Of a stretch of 64,000 bases of DNA, positions 11,898 through 24,976 are shown in pieces. The translations under genes were made by a program, and so were the position numbers. The notes beneath the pieces are model-generated. The model saw only the letters and a program-made list of their open reading frames with translations. It made no database searches and was not told the DNA's origin. Source of the stretch: Archegozetes longisetosus (lineage: Eukaryota; Arthropoda; Arachnida; Sarcoptiformes; Trhypochthoniidae); NCBI GenBank assembly GCA_018873245.2, contig JAEMBT020000008.1, positions 9,144,238-9,208,237 on the forward strand. The letters are read 5' to 3'. Each line of letters opens with the position of its first letter. Positions within the stretch are counted from its first letter, which is position 1.

Positions 11898-12919
11898 CAC
11901 TTTGTACACATCTAAACTTAATACTTGAATGAACTGATATAATCAAATGCACTGTACAGACTAATAAAACAACAGATTTAAGTTATTTAAAAATCATTTT
12001 ATTGAAAATTTATATTTTAAATTAACTTTTTTAAAAAATTTAAGAATTAAATTTAGGGATGAAATCATTCTAAAGATTACTTAAAGAATTGTAAAATTTT
12101 ATCTGATGTTAGTGTGACTAGAAAAAAAACAACTTATAAGTTAAAGCAAATTTATTAAAAGACTTAAAACGGCACTATCGATCAAATAATTGTGTTAAAT
12201 TATGCATTTTCCGCAATTTTTTACCCACAGATTTCAGAGAATGGTAAAAAATTCAGTCAACAAAAATTTGATTTTGTTTTATAAGATAAAATTTGTTATT
12301 AAACTTTTATAATGCATTTATTGCTGTTGAGTTTATGTTGAAATACAAGTTTTAAAATATGATATTGTAATCTCTATTTTTTAGCGCAAAATTTAATACA
12401 ATTATTTTATCGATAGTACAAGTTTTGTATCTCTGTACACAATGATAGCTATTCAGTGTTCTCCTATTTTCATATGTATGTGTATTGATGACCATCAATA
12501 AATGCTTGTTATTCAGATGTTTAGGGAATTAAACTTGCTCTCTACCAGTATTAGTAATAGAGTCAAATTCTGAAAATATTAATACTAACACATTAATAGT
12601 TTTAGAAAAAGGTTTTCTGAAAATAATTATAATACTTATAATTTCGTGTTCAACAGGACTAATATGTCAGTTTATTAAGATTTATAAAAGTTTCATTTTG
12701 TAAACTTTGTTTATTCCGTTATGTACTTAGACTCCACATTAAACTTAAAATGCATTAAAAAGTATCTATAATTTCATCTATAAATAACGCCAGTAACTAT
12801 TATCAACTTTTAGCCCACTCAATGTTCAGTAGATATACATTTTGAATTAGAGTTAAATTAGCGTCGATTTTGATATTTACAAGTATTATTCAGCTTTGTT
12901 GCATGAAACATCATTACTC

Positions 12920-13113
12920 TAGCGTTGAGAAATTTCTAGAAAAATTTATTTTTTAGTAGAGTCATTTTTAAAAACATTTTTTTGGAATATTTCTTGAAAA
13001 TTTTTCAAGAACGTGTGTAGAAACATTATCTACCAGGTGTTTACATTTGCTTCTGAAATATTTCTAGAAATTTTATAAAGAGAATTTCTAAAAATTGTAT
13101 TTTTGCAACACTA
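12920..13113. mobile_element. hAT-type MITE, mirror copy
   Basis: Reverse-complement copy of 9871-10064 in arm B'. Confidence 0.65.
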
Positions 13114-13970
13114 CTGTACTCGACATTTAAATGCACTTCAAAATACATTAACAGTAGTTTGTTAATATATTAAGATCTTTAAAATCTTGATAGATTGCAA
13201 CTCTAATAATGTTTTATTGATTACTTTTCAATTTTAATTTATGATATTTTAAAAGTCTTTAATATTAAAAATATAAGATAAATAATAAGTGAAATGAAAG
13301 AATCAAATGTACAATGTAATGTAAACAAATCAAGTCATTTATACAAAATATAACTAATGCACTATAAACAATTGTGATTTGAATAATACATTCATATACG
13401 CACTTCATTAAATTGTTATAATTTTAAAGTATCAATTTTAGAGTTGGAGCGATACTAGTTTTTAAATTATTTCTATAATTTGGAAATAATAATCTTAAAA
13501 ATATAATAAAATTATATTGAACCATTCTTTAGCCATAAAGTTATTGTCGGAATGTTAACTACTGAAGTAATATATTGTAAGATTGTATGGATTATATGAT
13601 AATATAAACAATGCTGTACATTAAAACATGTTTTGATATTATCTTTATATAAAGTTGCAAAATATAAATTTCAATTAATGAGAATTAAGTTTTTACGAAT
13701 AAAGGTTTCTTCAAACGTTTTAAATTTTGAAAATATTTTACAAAATTATTAGAACATGCTTTATAGATTCAAGTTTTTGTATTCACAATCGAAAAATTTT
13801 ATACTCTAATTTTATATTCTATAAAAAATACTCTTAAAACAATATTAAGTTATAATATGTTAATAGTATAGTCTAAGATTAATTAATAAACATACCATAA
13901 ACAATAGCTTAAATTTCATGAAGCATTGAAATGAATCTGAAGCTTTTATAAAGAACATACATTAGTAAAC

Positions 13971-16789
13971 ATGACTTCGAGGCAGTTAGACGTAGAAAAG
14001 CATAAATCTTTTTATTTTAAGTATGCGCTCTCCAGAGGCTATGCGTCCATTATGGACAAGCACATCAGAGATATGAAATATTCGGGTAAGTTTTCTTTCT
14101 TTCTATACTTTTCTTCAAACTATAGTGGCCCAATTTTTTTGTATAATAACAATATATCATTCAAATATCTCGAATTGTAGCCTTTATAAAGAGTGGTATT
14201 CAAATTTTCAAAAGTTCATAGCTCTTGAAACGTTTATCTGATATGCTTAAGATTTATATTTCTGAAAACTATATGCAAAGACCTTTGAAATGATGTGCAT
14301 ATCACCGATGTTCATCGGTGGACCTATTGGAACAGATGATGATATACACCTCATTTCAAAGATCTTTGTAAATATTTTTCAGAAATATAATCTTAAGCGT
14401 ATCAGATGAACGCTTCAAGAGCTATGAGCTTTGGACATTTTGAATACTACTCTTTAAAAATCAATTTACCGTGTGATAACAAGTGTTTTCCCGACGTTTT
14501 GCAAACGATTACCCGTCGTTGACACTAATTGTTGGTTCTAATAATTCTGTTCCCTAAGTATAAGAAAGAGTTTGTCTTCAGTTAACATTATTTGATCAAA
14601 TGTATATTTGGCGCTTAGTTATAGGTGAGCCCTAAGCGTCGCTTAGCAACCCTTATAAAAGCGGCAATTCAATATTTTTAAATGATATGCTATTAGTATA
14701 CGAAAGAGTTTGAAAAATGAAAAGTAATAAAGAATTCGGATCACTACATAAAACAATTTTTTGTAGTTCTGAAAATGTTTTCAAAGAAAAAAATTTGTCA
14801 ATACAATATCTCTTTTAATACAGAGAAAATGAGAGCTTTGTTTGAAACAAACGATGAATTCTATTATCCCAAAAAAGAGGAAGAGCTAAATATATTTAAG
14901 AAATGCTTGTTTATGGTTTCGATTGATGATAAAACTGGTGACGATTTAATTCATTGTCAAGTAATTATTTAATTAGACTGAGTAAACTTTCTTTTGAATT
15001 TTGAGTTTGACTGTAAAAACTTTTCGAATTAAATTGATAGAGTAAAGAGGAAATACTCAAAGAGTATGAAAAGGCTTCTAGAGAATTAAATAAGAAGCGG
15101 TCGGAAATTAGGGACTTTTGCAAGTCACCGAATAATAACCAAACTCAGTCGATAAAATCACCTGAAACAAGACCTATGCTCAACACCAAAGTCAAAATCA
15201 CGAACAGAGAAAGGAAATTTTCATCTAAACCTACTGCTAAGCATCTACTTAAGCAGCATGCAAAGGATTCGGATGATAGTTCGAAAATCCCGAACGATAT
15301 TTCGGGTGCAGGTTTTTAAAAAATACCCAGCGATTATGAAGTTAACTCATATAGTTCTACGAAATTTACAGCTAATTCAGAACTTGATGCAAAACAGACC
15401 TGTAATGCGAAGCTCAATGTTGTTGAGAGAAGAAACATAAATGATACAAAGTTTAATAAGGAAAACAAAATCATACCGTTAATTGATTTGGGATCCGATT
15501 ATCCGGAATCGGATATTATCAACACTAGAACCTACTCCAAAAAGGATTCGAATGTCTCAGATAGTCTAAATAAAATATTATCAAATTTTATCAAAGTTTA
15601 TTGAACAATCTATTTATATTTTCAGGGAAGCGAAAAAGTCCTAATAGACTTCATGAAAACGGGAAAATTTCAAATACAAACAAACTCTTTCAGCCAAATA
15701 ATGTACTCACCAATTTCCCGAATGCTGACAAATCCTGCTCCTATTATTGGTACACTGAGCGGAAATAAATCCAAGAAATTGAAGACTACAGAAATCATTT
15801 TATCAACTGATGAAATTATGTCACAAAACGAGTTTTTGCTACCAGTTGGAAACTCAATTGAGTTTAATAAAAACAACTCAAAACCAGCTCCGCATACAAT
15901 TTCATGCTCGGATATTACACCAATTATCACAGAGGTAACTGAGAGTGTGGATCCATATGATTCTCATGCGTTTACTTCAAATGCTGGGACTTTTGGTGAT
16001 ATTTCAAATATCGAAAGAAGAAATTTAGAGGATGAGAAAGAGATGTCTTCTGGAATCAATAATTCACAGAATATCCTCAGAATTTATGACACCACCAACA
16101 AACAAGATAATTTAACTGGAAACTCAATCATCGATATTGCTGAACAAACTACCGCTATTCAGTCAATATCACAGGAATCTAAATATGGCAATGATATTCT
16201 CATATCATCTATTGAGAAAATCGGTATGTTTGAGAAATATTTTCATAAGAATTCATTATTTTGTTTATAAATACGATTTTTTGATTTATTGAAATTTCAG
16301 GAGGAATTGAAAGCTTTTCTGGCGAACAAGTGGATACTGCAGCTTATTCTCCTCGTAAATCCAGTAAATTATATAATTTAAATATAAATAACTTTTCAAA
16401 GAATTTTTTAATACCAGGAACTTATGAAACTCAAATGGATGAAAGTCTAATGAACATGAGATCAGGAATTCGAGTTAACTGTAAGTTTAACAATAAATGT
16501 AATTTTATTATTGTGATTTTAATTTTCATAAAAAATTTACCGTATTTTAGCGGATATTACTGATTATCCGATCCGTGTTGTTGATGAAATTACTCCGAGA
16601 AATTCCGTTTATGTCGGTGATATGCACGAATCACAGCTTAAGAAAAGCAGTGAGATAAGTCGTACATCAAAGTATAGCAAGAAATGTTCAATTGATAGCA
16701 ATAATGACAAGAATGAACAGATAATTCGTCAAATCAAAGAGCTAGAAAAAAGGAAGAAAGCGCTTAAACAATTACTGAAAGAAGGCTAA
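13971..16789 (+). CDS. Gene X, copy 3
   Basis: Gene X at +13,794 relative to copy 1, with the same six-exon model and the same stop at 15317-15319. Frames are identical to copy 1. Confidence 0.5.
14182..14458. mobile_element. Foldback element, copy 3
   Basis: Same element in gene X copy 3 (+13,794). Confidence 0.72.
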
Positions 16790-17663
16790 ACATCAAAGGA
16801 ATGAGGAAATATTGTCGAAAAGAGCATAAGCATTACTTACAAGATTGACAATCAAAACCAACTTTCTATTTTATATGTTTGAATGAATAATCAATATTCT
16901 ACTTTTTAAAATGTTAGAATTTTTCAATCTTTGTCTTTACTTTTATCTTACATTTATGACTAGATATTACACTTAATTTTTTATTACATTTGATTTTTCT
17001 TTTCCGAATAGATGTTTCTTTTATATTAGTTACCAATAGTTATATTTGGGTAAAATATATGTTAAACATTTGAATTCATAAACCAAATATTTTTAATATA
17101 TATTATCAGATATGATTTTCAAATCTTTTTCTTTAATTTTACGATTTTTTTAAACTTTGCTCTTATTTTAAAATTTATTCTATCAGATTTTAATTTTGTT
17201 TCATTTGCTTATTTTTTCTTTTGATTTTTGCATATAGTTTTTTTTTATAAACTGACGAGCAGGTTTTGAAAATTGTATTGTCAACCGATTATTTTATGTA
17301 TCATTTATTATTTTTCTTGTTTAAAATAAAAGTTTAGTCATATGCAAAATATTTTTTAATGTCATGTCAATTCGATGCTGAAATACAAGAAAAAATGTTA
17401 AATTTTAGATTTTTTATTGTTCAAAATTACATATCTATTAATTAGAAATAGAAATGAAATGTATTTGATTGTATGATTTACTACTTTATTATAATTTGCC
17501 TATCCTCAAATGTATTAGAAAAATTTTAATTGAAATCTAGATGTTTTTTTGATAATAAATATACATCTATTAGACATGCGCAAAATCAAATTCTACATAT
17601 TTAAAGACAATTCATTTAACTTAATTCAATAATTCATGAGAATGAAAGCTAAGAGTAACAACC

Positions 17664-18374
17664 ATGGATTCTACTAACAAAAACTCAGTGAATGAGAATC
17701 AAACAGTGTTTTCACTCAAAATAAGTCCTACACATAGAGATGATTGCAGATCAATCTTTGCAAACGTAACGAGGACTCGCTGGCAGGTACCTGATGAAAA
17801 AATTGTTTTCTTCGTTCGTTTAGATTTGAAGCTTTTCAAAGGAGAAAATATTAGTCCCATTACTATTTCGCTTACTTCAACCCAGTTTGATTGGCTTATT
17901 CATTGTATCGAACATGAATCGCATACACAGATTGTTCCCGGAGAACGCGAAGAGAAATACATTTGCTTCGAAGTGTCCGAAAAAATTGATGGTAAAATGA
18001 TTGTGAGTGTCATCGATAGAAAAGTCAAGTTTGGAATATTGTTAGATGAGCGTGGAATTTCTACGTTGAAAAGTGGATCAAAAATACTTTTGTTTATCAT
18101 GAAGTTCCAACAAGCTAACAATGATAAGCTCGAAGATCTAATCCGATATCTTTATTCCGCTTGCATTTTTAAAGTCATGAAAGTTGATATCGAAAGTGGT
18201 TGTCAGGGATGTATTACAAATTCGAACGTTGAGAACGAACACGACTGCAAACAAGAACCGGCAAAATTAATTGAAATGTATTTTGAGAAGGCCTGGAATA
18301 AACGTGAAATTATTGAAAAGAAATATTCTGAAATGTTTGTACATTTCATGAGGTTATTGAATGTAAGCGAAATC
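17664..18374 (+). pseudogene. Gene Y, 5' part, copy 3
   Basis: Copy of Y at +13,794. Because L1 is flipped here, the plus-strand frame crosses the centre with the same residues that copy 2 reads on the minus strand. Confidence 0.6.
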
Positions 18375-18403
18375 AACAGGCAAAAAGCTGAATATTTGCT
18401 TCT
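18375..18403. repeat. Asymmetric centre L1, orientation 2 (flipped)
   Basis: A 29-bp spacer beginning aacaggcaaaaagc and ending tttgcttct, the exact reverse complement of 4581-4609, while both flanking arms keep the same arrangement. Only the spacer is inverted. Confidence 0.95.
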
Positions 18404-19114
18404 GATTTCGCTTACATTCAATAACCTCATGAAATGTACAAACATTTCAGAATATTTCTTTTCAATAATTTCACGTTTATTCCAGGCCTTCTCAAAATAC
18501 TTTTCAATTAATTTTGCCGGTTCTTGTTTGCAGTCGTGTTCGTTCTCAACGTTCGAATTTGTAATACATCCCTGACAACCACTTTCGATATCAACTTTCA
18601 TGACTTTAAAAATGCAAGCGGAATAAAGATATCGGATTAGATCTTCGAGCTTATCATTGTTAGCTTGTTGGAACTTCATGATAAACAAAAGTATTTTTGA
18701 TCCACTTTTCAACGTAGAAATTCCACGCTCATCTAACAATATTCCAAACTTGACTTTTCTATCGATGACACTCACAATCATTTTACCATCAATTTTTTCG
18801 GACACTTCGAAGCAAATGTATTTCTCTTCGCGTTCTCCGGGAACAATCTGTGTATGCGATTCATGTTCGATACAATGAATAAGCCAATCAAACTGGGTTG
18901 AAGTAAGCGAAATAGTAATGGGACTAATATTTTCTCCTTTGAAAAGCTTCAAATCTAAACGAACGAAGAAAACAATTTTTTCATCAGGTACCTGCCAGCG
19001 AGTCCTCGTTACGTTTGCAAAGATTGATCTGCAATCATCTCTATGTGTAGGACTTATTTTGAGTGAAAACACTGTTTGATTCTCATTCACTGAGTTTTTG
19101 TTAGTAGAATCCAT
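18404..19114 (-). pseudogene. Gene Y, 5' part, copy 4 (one substitution)
   Basis: Mirror of copy 3, with the single substitution at 18501 that changes LIEMYFEK to LIEKYFEK. Confidence 0.6.
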
Positions 19115-19988
19115 GGTTGTTACTCTTAGCTTTCATTCTCATGAATTATTGAATTAAGTTAAATGAATTGTCTTTAAATATGTAGAATTTGATTTTGCGC
19201 ATGTCTAATAGATGTATATTTATTATCAAAAAAACATCTAGATTTCAATTAAAATTTTTCTAATACATTTGAGGATAGGCAAATTATAATAAAGTAGTAA
19301 ATCATACAATCAAATACATTTCATTTCTATTTCTAATTAATAGATATGTAATTTTGAACAATAAAAAATCTAAAATTTAACATTTTTTCTTGTATTTCAG
19401 CATCGAATTGACATGACATTAAAAAATATTTTGCATATGACTAAACTTTTATTTTAAACAAGAAAAATAATAAATGATACATAAAATAATCGGTTGACAA
19501 TACAATTTTCAAAACCTGCTCGTCAGTTTATAAAAAAAAACTATATGCAAAAATCAAAAGAAAAAATAAGCAAATGAAACAAAATTAAAATCTGATAGAA
19601 TAAATTTTAAAATAAGAGCAAAGTTTAAAAAAATCGTAAAATTAAAGAAAAAGATTTGAAAATCATATCTGATAATATATATTAAAAATATTTGGTTTAT
19701 GAATTCAAATGTTTAACATATATTTTACCCAAATATAACTATTGGTAACTAATATAAAAGAAACATCTATTCGGAAAAGAAAAATCAAATGTAATAAAAA
19801 ATTAAGTGTAATATCTAGTCATAAATGTAAGATAAAAGTAAAGACAAAGATTGAAAAATTCTAACATTTTAAAAAGTAGAATATTGATTATTCATTCAAA
19901 CATATAAAATAGAAAGTTGGTTTTGATTGTCAATCTTGTAAGTAATGCTTATGCTCTTTTCGACAATATTTCCTCATTCCTTTGATGT

Positions 19989-22807
19989 TTAGCCTTCTTT
20001 CAGTAATTGTTTAAGCGCTTTCTTCCTTTTTTCTAGCTCTTTGATTTGACGAATTATCTGTTCATTCTTGTCATTATTGCTATCAATTGAACATTTCTTG
20101 CTATACTTTGATGTACGACTTATCTCACTGCTTTTCTTAAGCTGTGATTCGTGCATATCACCGACATAAACGGAATTTCTCGGAGTAATTTCATCAACAA
20201 CACGGATCGGATAATCAGTAATATCCGCTAAAATACGGTAAATTTTTTATGAAAATTAAAATCACAATAATAAAATTACATTTATTGTTAAACTTACAGT
20301 TAACTCGAATTCCTGATCTCATGTTCATTAGACTTTCATCCATTTGAGTTTCATAAGTTCCTGGTATTAAAAAATTCTTTGAAAAGTTATTTATATTTAA
20401 ATTATATAATTTACTGGATTTACGAGGAGAATAAGCTGCAGTATCCACTTGTTCGCCAGAAAAGCTTTCAATTCCTCCTGAAATTTCAATAAATCAAAAA
20501 ATCGTATTTATAAACAAAATAATGAATTCTTATGAAAATATTTCTCAAACATACCGATTTTCTCAATAGATGATATGAGAATATCATTGCCATATTTAGA
20601 TTCCTGTGATATTGACTGAATAGCGGTAGTTTGTTCAGCAATATCGATGATTGAGTTTCCAGTTAAATTATCTTGTTTGTTGGTGGTGTCATAAATTCTG
20701 AGGATATTCTGTGAATTATTGATTCCAGAAGACATCTCTTTCTCATCCTCTAAATTTCTTCTTTCGATATTTGAAATATCACCAAAAGTCCCAGCATTTG
20801 AAGTAAACGCATGAGAATCATATGGATCCACACTCTCAGTTACCTCTGTGATAATTGGTGTAATATCCGAGCATGAAATTGTATGCGGAGCTGGTTTTGA
20901 GTTGTTTTTATTAAACTCAATTGAGTTTCCAACTGGTAGCAAAAACTCGTTTTGTGACATAATTTCATCAGTTGATAAAATGATTTCTGTAGTCTTCAAT
21001 TTCTTGGATTTATTTCCGCTCAGTGTACCAATAATAGGAGCAGGATTTGTCAGCATTCGGGAAATTGGTGAGTACATTATTTGGCTGAAAGAGTTTGTTT
21101 GTATTTGAAATTTTCCCGTTTTCATGAAGTCTATTAGGACTTTTTCGCTTCCCTGAAAATATAAATAGATTGTTCAATAAACTTTGATAAAATTTGATAA
21201 TATTTTATTTAGACTATCTGAGACATTCGAATCCTTTTTGGAGTAGGTTCTAGTGTTGATAATATCCGATTCCGGATAATCGGATCCCAAATCAATTAAC
21301 GGTATGATTTTGTTTTCCTTATTAAACTTTGTATCATTTATGTTTCTTCTCTCAACAACATTGAGCTTCGCATTACAGGTCTGTTTTGCATCAAGTTCTG
21401 AATTAGCTGTAAATTTCGTAGAACTATATGAGTTAACTTCATAATCGCTGGGTATTTTTTAAAAACCTGCACCCGAAATATCGTTCGGGATTTTCGAACT
21501 ATCATCCGAATCCTTTGCATGCTGCTTAAGTAGATGCTTAGCAGTAGGTTTAGATGAAAATTTCCTTTCTCTGTTCGTGATTTTGACTTTGGTGTTGAGC
21601 ATAGGTCTTGTTTCAGGTGATTTTATCGACTGAGTTTGGTTATTATTCGGTGACTTGCAAAAGTCCCTAATTTCCGACCGCTTCTTATTTAATTCTCTAG
21701 AAGCCTTTTCATACTCTTTGAGTATTTCCTCTTTACTCTATCAATTTAATTCGAAAAGTTTTTACAGTCAAACTCAAAATTCAAAAGAAAGTTTACTCAG
21801 TCTAATTAAATAATTACTTGACAATGAATTAAATCGTCACCAGTTTTATCATCAATCGAAACCATAAACAAGCATTTCTTAAATATATTTAGCTCTTCCT
21901 CTTTTTTGGGATAATAGAATTCATCGTTTGTTTCAAACAAAGCTCTCATTTTCTCTGTATTAAAAGAGATATTGTATTGACAAATTTTTTTCTTTGAAAA
22001 CATTTTCAGAACTACAAAAAATTGTTTTATGTAGTGATCCGAATTCTTTATTACTTTTCATTTTTCAAACTCTTTCGTATACTAATAGCATATCATTTAA
22101 AAATATTGAATTGCCGCTTTTATAAGGGTTGCTAAGCGACGCTTAGGGCTCACCTATAACTAAGCGCCAAATATACATTTGATCAAATAATGTTAACTGA
22201 AGACAAACTCTTTCTTATACTTAGGGAACAGAATTATTAGAACCAACAATTAGTGTCAACGACGGGTAATCGTTTGCAAAACGTCGGGAAAACACTTGTT
22301 ATCACACGGTAAATTGATTTTTAAAGAGTAGTATTCAAAATGTCCAAAGCTCATAGCTCTTGAAGCGTTCATCTGATACGCTTAAGATTATATTTCTGAA
22401 AAATATTTACAAAGATCTTTGAAATGAGGTGTATATCATCATCTGTTCCAATAGGTCCACCGATGAACATCGGTGATATGCACATCATTTCAAAGGTCTT
22501 TGCATATAGTTTTCAGAAATATAAATCTTAAGCATATCAGATAAACGTTTCAAGAGCTATGAACTTTTGAAAATTTGAATACCACTCTTTATAAAGGCTA
22601 CAATTCGAGATATTTGAATGATATATTGTTATTATACAAAAAAATTGGGCCACTATAGTTTGAAGAAAAGTATAGAAAGAAAGAAAACTTACCCGAATAT
22701 TTCATATCTCTGATGTGCTTGTCCATAATGGACGCATAGCCTCTGGAGAGCGCATACTTAAAATAAAAAGATTTATGCTTTTCTACGTCTAACTGCCTCG
22801 AAGTCAT
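19989..22807 (-). CDS. Gene X, copy 4 (mirror)
   Basis: Mirror of copy 3 about 18389, with the same structure and the same in-frame stop (21459-21461). That all four copies share the stop means it predates the amplification. Confidence 0.5.
22320..22596. mobile_element. Foldback element, copy 4
   Basis: Same element in gene X copy 4, mirrored about 18389. Confidence 0.72.
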
Positions 22808-23664
22808 GTTTACTAATGTATGTTCTTTATAAAAGCTTCAGATTCATTTCAATGCTTCATGAAATTTAAGCTATTGTTTATGGTATGTTTATTAATTAAT
22901 CTTAGACTATACTATTAACATATTATAACTTAATATTGTTTTAAGAGTATTTTTTATAGAATATAAAATTAGAGTATAAAATTTTTCGATTGTGAATACA
23001 AAAACTTGAATCTATAAAGCATGTTCTAATAATTTTGTAAAATATTTTCAAAATTTAAAACGTTTGAAGAAACCTTTATTCGTAAAAACTTAATTCTCAT
23101 TAATTGAAATTTATATTTTGCAACTTTATATAAAGATAATATCAAAACATGTTTTAATGTACAGCATTGTTTATATTATCATATAATCCATACAATCTTA
23201 CAATATATTACTTCAGTAGTTAACATTCCGACAATAACTTTATGGCTAAAGAATGGTTCAATATAATTTTATTATATTTTTAAGATTATTATTTCCAAAT
23301 TATAGAAATAATTTAAAAACTAGTATCGCTCCAACTCTAAAATTGATACTTTAAAATTATAACAATTTAATGAAGTGCGTATATGAATGTATTATTCAAA
23401 TCACAATTGTTTATAGTGCATTAGTTATATTTTGTATAAATGACTTGATTTGTTTACATTACATTGTACATTTGATTCTTTCATTTCACTTATTATTTAT
23501 CTTATATTTTTAATATTAAAGACTTTTAAAATATCATAAATTAAAATTGAAAAGTAATCAATAAAACATTATTAGAGTTGCAATCTATCAAGATTTTAAA
23601 GATCTTAATATATTAACAAACTACTGTTAATGTATTTTGAAGTGCATTTAAATGTCGAGTACAG

Positions 23665-23858
23665 TAGTGTTGCAAAAATACAATTTTTAGAAATTCTCTT
23701 TATAAAATTTCTAGAAATATTTCAGAAGCAAATGTAAACACCTGGTAGATAATGTTTCTACACACGTTCTTGAAAAATTTTCAAGAAATATTCCAAAAAA
23801 ATGTTTTTAAAAATGACTCTACTAAAAAATAAATTTTTCTAGAAATTTCTCAACGCTA
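23665..23858. mobile_element. hAT-type MITE, copy 3
   Basis: Copy of 9871-10064 at +13,794. Confidence 0.65.
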
Positions 23859-24880
23859 GAGTAATGATGTTTCATGCAACAAAGCTGAATAATACTTGTA
23901 AATATCAAAATCGACGCTAATTTAACTCTAATTCAAAATGTATATCTACTGAACATTGAGTGGGCTAAAAGTTGATAATAGTTACTGGCGTTATTTATAG
24001 ATGAAATTATAGATACTTTTTAATGCATTTTAAGTTTAATGTGGAGTCTAAGTACATAACGGAATAAACAAAGTTTACAAAATGAAACTTTTATAAATCT
24101 TAATAAACTGACATATTAGTCCTGTTGAACACGAAATTATAAGTATTATAATTATTTTCAGAAAACCTTTTTCTAAAACTATTAATGTGTTAGTATTAAT
24201 ATTTTCAGAATTTGACTCTATTACTAATACTGGTAGAGAGCAAGTTTAATTCCCTAAACATCTGAATAACAAGCATTTATTGATGGTCATCAATACACAT
24301 ACATATGAAAATAGGAGAACACTGAATAGCTATCATTGTGTACAGAGATACAAAACTTGTACTATCGATAAAATAATTGTATTAAATTTTGCGCTAAAAA
24401 ATAGAGATTACAATATCATATTTTAAAACTTGTATTTCAACATAAACTCAACAGCAATAAATGCATTATAAAAGTTTAATAACAAATTTTATCTTATAAA
24501 ACAAAATCAAATTTTTGTTGACTGAATTTTTTACCATTCTCTGAAATCTGTGGGTAAAAAATTGCGGAAAATGCATAATTTAACACAATTATTTGATCGA
24601 TAGTGCCGTTTTAAGTCTTTTAATAAATTTGCTTTAACTTATAAGTTGTTTTTTTTCTAGTCACACTAACATCAGATAAAATTTTACAATTCTTTAAGTA
24701 ATCTTTAGAATGATTTCATCCCTAAATTTAATTCTTAAATTTTTTAAAAAAGTTAATTTAAAATATAAATTTTCAATAAAATGATTTTTAAATAACTTAA
24801 ATCTGTTGTTTTATTAGTCTGTACAGTGCATTTGATTATATCAGTTCATTCAAGTATTAAGTTTAGATGTGTACAAAGTG

Positions 24881-24976
24881 CGTGTTTAGAAGTCCGCGCT
24901 CAGAGCTCGTGTCTAGAGGTCCGTGCTCAGAGGTGTATGTCTATAAGCCGTGCTCAGAGGTGCATGTCTACGGGGA
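24881..24976 (+). repeat. 27-bp minisatellite, copy 3
   Basis: Copy at +13,794. The truncated returning arm ends at 25585, just where its mirror of this minisatellite would begin, so the fourth copy is absent. Confidence 0.8.

Larger units (their letters stand above)
9190..13794. repeat. Arms B and B' around centre L2, copy 1
   Basis: A 4.6-kb palindrome centred at 11492 that links the A arms; it is contiguous with them, so A' plus B form one repeat unit. It is AT-rich and holds a hAT-type MITE and a 27-bp minisatellite in each arm, but no convincing gene. The central ~180 bp is only an imperfect inverted repeat, with an asymmetric core at about 11462-11520. Confidence 0.95.
13795..18374 (+). 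repeat. Arm A, copy 2
   Basis: Repeat of 1-4580 at +13,794. The reading frames are identical to copy 1 up to the centre. Confidence 0.95.
18404..22983 (-). repeat. Arm A', copy 2
   Basis: Reverse complement of 13795-18374. The only substitution I found among the A arms is at 18501 (T where the other arms carry A in this orientation), which changes one Met codon of gene Y to Lys on the minus strand. Confidence 0.95.
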
